From: Halioglobus japonicus
GTDB taxonomy: Bacteria > Pseudomonadota > Gammaproteobacteria > Pseudomonadales > Halieaceae
Assembly (NCBI RefSeq): GCF_001983995.1
Contig: NZ_CP019453.1
Coordinates: forward strand, 1-11,431
Reading direction: 5' to 3'
DNA length: 11,431 bases
The notes under the pieces were generated by a model. The model searched no databases. It was not told the DNA's origin and worked only from the letters and a program-made list of their open reading frames with translations. The translations under genes and the position numbers were made by a program. Positions 7,120-11,431 of the stretch are shown here, piece after piece. Numbering within the stretch: the first letter of the stretch is position 1; each line of letters begins with the position of its first letter.

Positions 7120-8834
7120 AGCCTACCCGCCCACCTGCGCCCTTCGTCAAGGTCCAGGACTACAGCGATTACACGCCACGAGACCAGGCGGTATGGCGGT
7201 TCATTATGAAACACCTCACCGGGCAACTGGAAAAAACAGCACACCCGGTGTACCTCGACGGCCTTGCCCGCACCGGCATCGCCCTCGATCACATTCCCTC
7301 CATCGAAGAAATGAACGCATGCCTGACCCAACTGGGTTGGCGCGCGGTGGTCGTCGACGGTTTTATCCCGCCGGCAATTTTCATGGAGTTCCAGGCGCTA
7401 AAGGTGCTGGTCATCGCGCTGGATATGCGCAGCGTGTACAACGTCTTCTACACCCCGGCACCCGATATCGTGCACGAGTCTGCCGGTCACGCACCGTTCA
7501 TTGTCGATATCGACTACGCCGAGTTTTTGCAGCGCTTTGGCGCGGTAGGCATGAAGGCAATCGCCACGCGGGAAGACCTCGAGCAGTACGAGGCCATTCG
7601 CAAGCTGTCGATTCTCAAGGAGTGCCCGGACAGCTCCTCCGATGAAATCGCGTCAGGAGAAGCCGAGTTGGAACGACTGGCACAAAGCGAGCAACCGCCC
7701 TCGGAGGCTGCGCTACTCACTCGCCTGCACTGGTGGACCGTGGAATACGGACTGGTCGGCGATCCCGATGACTATCACATCTTCGGCGCGGGCCTGCTGT
7801 CTTCACTCGGCGAGAGCCGCCACTGCCTGAATGATGAAGCCGTCAGGAAAGTACCGCTGACGGTTGATGCCGTGAACACAGCTTATGACATCACGCGCGA
7901 GCAACCACAGTTGTTCGTGACCAAGAGCTGCAAGCACCTCAGCCAGGTGTTGGAGGAATTCGCCGCGTCCATGTGCTTCAAGCGCGGTGGCGCGGAGTCA
8001 CTGCGCACCGCCATCGATGCCGCCAGTATGTGCACGGCGACCTATGACAGTGGCATGCAGGTAAGCGGCGTGTTCTGCGAGGTCCTGTGTGACGCCGTGG
8101 GTAATGCCACCTATCTGCGTACCAGTGGCCCCACCCAGCTCGCCTACCGCGACCAGGAAATCATCGGTCATGGCGTGGCCTGGCACAGCGAGGGTTTTGG
8201 CTCACCTATCGGTCATATCAAGGACTTCAGCCGATGCCTGTCCGAGTACACCATTGACGAGTTGGCCGCCCACAACATAGCCATCGGCAAACCGGTGCGC
8301 CTTGAATACCTTTCGGGCATCACCGTTGAAGGGACGCTCGACAAGGTGTTTCGACAGGACCACCGCAATCTGATACTGACGTTCAGCGACTGCAGTGTGC
8401 AGGATTTGCACGGCCGTATTCTGTTCGACCCCGCCTGGGGAACATATGACCTGGCAGTAGGTTCGAGCATTCCCTCCGTGTACGGCGGCGTCGCCGACCG
8501 CACCGCCCTGCAGCTCTACAAACCCACTCCGCACACCGAGACCATTCGCGTTGAACACGACGTGCAACTGATGGCCTGCTATGCGCTGGTCGAGAACGTG
8601 CGCCGCGCGGAAAAGAACAGCAGTGATCCGGACATCCAGGACGCGCTGACTGCAGCGCTGGAGGCGTATCCAGAGGAATGGCTGCTGCGCGCTGAAATGC
8701 TCACGGTGGCCAGCAAGGCGCTGCACGAACGCCTGGTCGACGAATTGCGCAGCCTGGGCGAGACACACGACGCACTACAGGAGTTGACTGCGCTGGCGAT
8801 TAATCCAGAATACGCTTTTGCAAAATCCGCATAA
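7114..8834 (+). CDS. Aromatic amino acid hydroxylase (phenylalanine 4-monooxygenase-like, long form)
   Basis: Pterin- and Fe(II)-dependent monooxygenase that most likely converts phenylalanine to tyrosine in the cytoplasm. Starting at ATG 7114 and restoring one C near 7140, the protein is 573 aa. This matches the bacterial long-form family with a ~300-residue C-terminal extension, rather than the ~270-aa PhhA. The family-like start MNSLPAHLRPF supports this choice. The 2-His-1-Glu iron triad is visible: His121 and His126 in VHESAGHAPF and Glu211 in WWTVEYGL, followed by FGAGLLSSLGES. The natural upstream region and ribosome site are not visible because the inverted copy joins exactly at the start codon. 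It stops 10 nt before the SDR, so the two form an operon. An in-frame extension back to 6987 is antisense of the left arm and is spurious. Confidence 0.9.
7120..7198. other. Unique spacer (loop) of the inverted repeat
   Basis: The 79 nt present once between the arms. On the plus strand they encode the hydroxylase N-terminus: the frame from ATG 7114 gives MNSLPAHLR, and after restoring one C in the CCC run near 7140, PFVKVQDYSDYTPRDQAVWR. The spacer is therefore real coding sequence continuous with the right arm, and the left arm is the joined-on inverted copy. Confidence 0.85.
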
Positions 8835-8844
8835 GGCTATTCCA

Positions 8845-9509
8845 ATGCTCAACAACAAACGCATCGTGATCACCGGCGCCGCAGGTACGCTCGGCCAAGC
8901 CGCCGCCACTATTGCCCACCAACACGGCGCAGAAGTCATTGGCCTGGACATCGTCGACAACGCCGACGTTCCCGGTGGCAGTTATCACAAGGTTGATCTG
9001 CTCGACCGCGAAGCGACCCAGGCAGTGATCGCAGGTATCGGACCCTTCGATGCGTTGCTTAACATTGCAGGCGGCTTTGCCATGGGTGTAGATGCGGCAG
9101 ATCCCAGTGATGAACAGTGGAACTGGATGTTCCGCATCAATGTCGAGACCCTGCGCAATGCCATCATCGCCGCCGCACCGGTGCTGAAACAGCAGCGTGG
9201 CGCCATCGTTAACGTCGGCGCGCTGGGCGCGGTCTCGGGTCAGGCTGCAATGAGCGCCTACGGCTGTGCCAAGTCGTCGGTGATGCGCCTCACTGAGAGC
9301 CTGTCAGAAGAGATGAAGGCAGCTGGGGTCAACGTTAATGCGGTGCTACCCAGCATCATTGATACCCCCCTAATCGCGAGGGCATGCCTGACGCTGACTT
9401 CGCTGAGTGGGTCTCCCCGGAGCAATTGGCGGAGGTCATGTGCTTTCTGGCATCCGACGCTGCAAGCGCGGTGCACGGCGCCCTGCTGCCAGTGAAAGGG
9501 CTCGTCTGA
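8845..9509 (+). CDS. Short-chain dehydrogenase, dihydropteridine-reductase-like (C-terminal frameshift)
   Basis: Likely regenerates tetrahydropterin from quinonoid dihydropterin for the hydroxylase; this role is inferred. Motifs: nucleotide-binding TGAAGTLG (residues 10-17), NIAGGFAMG (73-81, like the CVAGGWAGG of mammalian DHPR), and YGCAK (Tyr139, Lys143). The usual catalytic Ser about 13 residues before the Tyr is absent (GALG), as in DHPR. The C-terminal DTPPNREGMPDADFAEW resembles DHPR DTPMNRKSMPEADFSSW. The frame breaks at a run of six C (9365-9370). One extra C restores 221 codons ending KGLV at TGA 9507-9509, and without it the frame runs out into unrelated residues. The same six-base run is present in the left arm. 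ATG 8845 follows the hydroxylase stop by 10 nt, with a weak AAGG upstream. Other SDR substrates remain possible. Confidence 0.85.
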
Positions 9510-9519
9510 CCGGCGTCAG
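9506..9519. terminator. Small hairpin at the SDR stop codon
   Basis: CTGAC/GTCAG 5-bp stem with a CGGC loop overlapping the SDR stop; the mirror copy is at 4800-4813. There is no U-tract, so a role as terminator between the convergent genes is only a weak guess. Confidence 0.2.
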
Positions 9520-9529
9520 GGCAGCTGTT

Positions 9530-9604
9530 TCAACGCTGAAATCCCACAATTACCTTGATTGCCTGGTCCGAGTCGCGGGCCACGGCAAGTGCGCTACTGA
9601 AGTC
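9530..9604 (-). pseudogene. Zinc-type dehydrogenase C-terminal remnant (right-arm copy)
   Basis: Mirror of 4715-4789: reads DFSSALAVARDSDQAIKVIV then GFQR and TGA on the minus strand, identical to the left copy. It is convergent with the SDR at 8845-9509, with 20 nt between the two stops. Confidence 0.7.
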
Positions 9605-9930
9605 CTAGTGATCAAAGCCAGCAAAAGCCAGTGAAAACCGCATGGCATGAGCTGTTGCGTGCACCCGTTCACGAGTGAATGGATGTGAATGGCATGCTCA
9701 ACGCCGCGAACAGGATTTTCGGGTCAATAGCAGGGAACTTCGACAGGTCAGCAGGCCCGGTCGACATAATCAGCTAGGATGTCTACTCTCAATAGGCCGT
9801 TTATAAGCCCTGGCCGTGAGTCATAGTCTTCCATCCAGCCGGAGAATTCTTTCGTTGTTACCTCGTCGGCGGACAGCTAACCCACTGCCATAAGCAGTGC
9901 CATACCGCACAGCAAAAGTCGCTTTTTCAT
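9605..9930 (-). pseudogene. Small secreted-protein ORF with amber codons (right-arm copy)
   Basis: Mirror of 4391-4714. ATG is at 9930-9928, with the amber codon at 9879-9877 and the terminal amber at 9607-9605. Relative to the left arm it has two extra bases, in the CGGGCCTGC and GCATGCCATTC stretches, which break the frame seen in the left copy. Which arm is right cannot be told from the window. Confidence 0.35.
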
Positions 9931-10034
9931 GGCCAAAGCCTCAGTCATAATTTCGATCTGAGAATGCGTGTGACTGCAATCTAATACAGTGCGGGAGTGT
10001 CCGCATAGGTAGTTTTCGTCAATGTGGCGCGATG

Positions 10035-10062
10035 TTGACTAAAACGGAGCTTTATCTACGCT
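10035..10062 (+). promoter_or_regulatory. Weak sigma-70 promoter candidate for the 254-aa exported protein
   Basis: TTGACT (10035-10040) and TACGCT (10057-10062) are 16 nt apart, about 50 nt upstream of the ATG at 10112. The -35 is good and the -10 matches poorly (3 of 6). The mirror copy is at about 4259-4286. The rest of 9931-10111 is non-coding and shared with the divergent small ORF. Confidence 0.25.
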
Positions 10063-10111
10063 ATTGATACTCTAATTCAGTTTGAGATCGACTCACGTAA
10101 GGACACCGACC

Positions 10112-10874
10112 ATGCGACGTATTCTGTTTCCACTTGGCCTGAGCGCCATCCTCGTCACTCCAGTCAGTCTGGCCGATACCATAGAGCTGGCCGATGGCAC
10201 CCTGCTTGAGGGTACATTTGTCGGCATGAGTAACGGGATCATGATGTTTGATACGGGCGCCGGCATCGAGGCTTTCCCCGAGGATGAGGTGGTTGCGATA
10301 TTCAACTCTGAAGGCGTCGCCGCACGCGAGGCTGCGCAAGAAGCGGTGCCCGCACCCAAAGCAGAACCGGCACCACCACCCCCGCCTAAAACAGCCACCG
10401 TCGCCAGCGGTACCCGTCTGGTCATACGCATGTCCGAGGCCATCGACACCCGCCGTCATTCTTCGGGGCACCGCTTTCGCGCCCAGCTGGAAAGCGCACT
10501 GATGGTCGATGGTGTCACCGTAGCCCCTCGCGGCACCATGCTCTACGGCCGAATCACCCAGGCCAAAAGCGCAGGCCGCGTGGCGGGCTCCTCCGAAATG
10601 GCAATCGAATTCACCGACATTATGTTGAACGAGCTGATGTATGAAATTACCACTGATGGGTTGAAGGCACAGACAGGTAATGAGGCGGGAAGAACCGCCA
10701 AGCGCACCGCTCGGGCAGCGGCCCTGGGCGGCCTTTACGGAGGCAGTTCCAGCGCCAAGAAAGGTGCCAAGGTGGCGTGGTGCCTCCATTCTCACCAGTG
10801 GCGCATCCATTAATATTCCCGCTGGCACCCTGGTCGAAACGAACCTGCGTGCGCCACTGACGGTAAAACTGTAG
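10112..10874 (+). CDS. Exported 254-aa protein of unknown function with Pro-rich linker (right-arm copy)
   Basis: Sec signal peptide at residues 1-21 (MRRILFPLGLSAILVTPVSLA), so probably periplasmic or envelope-associated. A small N-terminal beta-rich domain follows (DTIELADGTLLEGTFVGM to about residue 65), then a linker rich in Ala and Pro with PPPPP. The C-terminal domain begins ASGTRLVIRMSEAIDTRRHS and includes VAPRGTMLYGRI and a Gly/Ala/Ser-rich stretch (ALGGLYGGSSSAKKGAKVGVG) that could insert in or lie against membrane. ATG 10112 has TAAGGA 8 nt upstream; an earlier in-frame ATG at 10082 lacks this and would put residues before the signal peptide. Two G are missing near 10775-10782, and the left arm supplies them, giving 765 nt. 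No known family name can be assigned with confidence. Confidence 0.75.
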
Positions 10875-10901
10875 TAACGGGACCTAGCGGAGATAGCTCT
10901 A

Positions 10902-11206
10902 CGCCAACACCTCGCCAGCCAGCGCTGCTACTCGCCGGGTGCGCTACCACCTACAAGCCACCCCAACCAGGCGATCACTGAGGTCGATGAATCCACAGGA
11001 TAACCGCCAGATCAGTGCCTATCGCACTAACAATGTCGATGAAACCCTCGTGCTGCTGCCTTCTCAGGTGGTGGTACACGCGCAGGCCGCCCTTTCTTAC
11101 GGCGTTATGCAAGAACTCAGAGACACCTACATGGAGCGCAGTGGTGGACCTTTGCGTTTATTTGAACGAGGTGGACAGGATTTCCTCACTCTCGCCGAAT
11201 ATATAA
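10902..11206 (+). pseudogene. Patatin-like lipoprotein fragment (right-arm copy, multiple frameshifts)
   Basis: Mirror of 3117-3418 with the lipobox Cys codon at 10940-10942. Five 1-nt differences break it relative to the left arm: CCACCCCAACC, GGATAACC, GCTGCCTTC, GCAGGCCGCC and TTTATTTGAAC. They fall in short homopolymers or dinucleotides and destroy the GGGTRA motif, whereas the left arm reads straight through. The right-arm version is therefore the less accurate. Confidence 0.65.
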
Positions 11207-11233
11207 CTTTATACTGATTTATAGGTATGCATT

Positions 11234-11431
11234 TTAGTCTTTAATGACAAGATTAACGAGCTTGCTGACTAGCGGTTAATTAACAGAACAACTGGATAAG
11301 CAATTAAAAATGCAGTTCCCCAAGATTTTAACCAGATGAGTAAGATGTTTTCTATTAAACCAAAATTAAGAAGGCAAATTATTAAAGACATCAGACATGA
11401 CATGAGTAAAAGACATGAAAAAAGAAAAAAC
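11234..11431 (-). pseudogene. DUF2798 gene, partial right-arm copy cut by the window end
   Basis: Mirror of the 3' part of 2859-3089; the stop is at 11236-11234. It has one base fewer at AACCGC (11272-11277) and one more in the TTTTAC run (near 11408) than the left arm, so its frame is broken between them. The first ~11 codons would lie beyond the window. Confidence 0.6.

Larger units (their letters stand above)
7199..11431 (-). repeat. Right arm of the large inverted repeat (4.23 kb, reaches window end)
   Basis: Inverted copy of 2892-7119. It continues to the last base of the window, so its true extent is unknown. Relative to the left arm it carries at least nine 1-nt length differences between about 10770 and 11431, against none between 7199 and 8845. 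Confidence 0.97.

Noticed and set aside
2892..11431. Hairpin telomere of a linear replicon
   Set aside because: Reading through a covalently closed hairpin end would give symmetry up to the centre; here a 79-nt non-palindromic coding spacer sits in the middle and the fold lies inside a conserved gene.
2892..11431. Composite transposon or terminal inverted repeats
   Set aside because: The arms are 4.2 kb of ordinary genes with no transposase, no short inverted ends and no target duplication; the spacer is only part of the hydroxylase gene.
1..11431. CRISPR array, tRNA or rRNA genes
   Set aside because: No regularly spaced short repeats, no cloverleaf with a CCA end and no conserved rRNA stretches were seen on either strand.

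Overview
The window looks like chromosomal DNA of a GC-rich gammaproteobacterium, perhaps a marine one. This rests on gene content and good Shine-Dalgarno sites, so the lineage is inferred. Its dominant feature is a near-perfect inverted duplication. Positions 2892-7119 reappear reverse-complemented at 7199-11431, around a unique 79-nt spacer (7120-7198). The right arm runs to the window edge, so only about 7.2 kb is independent sequence.

Unique left part (1-2891): a minus-strand pair encodes a DoxX-family membrane protein and glutathionyl-hydroquinone reductase (runs off the left edge). They diverge from an intact zinc-type medium-chain dehydrogenase at 1115-2131. The 273-bp divergent gap carries a 7+7 bp palindrome (984-999). 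Downstream lies a graveyard: a C-terminal remnant of a short-chain dehydrogenase (SDR), a frameshifted Nudix fragment and an integron attC-like site. An AT-rich DUF2798 gene follows, with features of a gene cassette.

Duplicated part, in gene order: DUF2798; a patatin-like lipoprotein cut off near its nucleophile region; a 254-aa exported protein of unknown role; a small secreted-protein ORF with amber stops that runs into a zinc-dehydrogenase C-terminal remnant; an SDR; and a long-form aromatic amino acid hydroxylase. The hydroxylase and SDR form a tight operon (10 nt apart). The SDR resembles dihydropteridine reductase, so the pair plausibly hydroxylates phenylalanine and recycles the pterin cofactor.

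The two arms differ by at least 13 single-base indels and one substitution, nearly all in short homopolymers. None lie in the hydroxylase, and most lie near the right end. At the fold the hydroxylase start ATGAAC meets an inverted copy GTTCAT. These facts favour a fold-back chimera (amplification or assembly) over a biological palindrome. Combining both arms restores intact reading frames for the 254-aa protein and the patatin fragment. Two further frameshifts (hydroxylase codon 10; SDR C-terminus) can be repaired only by reference to family sequence.

A second layer of real structure is that the dehydrogenase/SDR convergent junction occurs twice as diverged direct repeats (about 2057-2268 and 4715-4935). 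Each copy keeps one gene and has lost most of the other.
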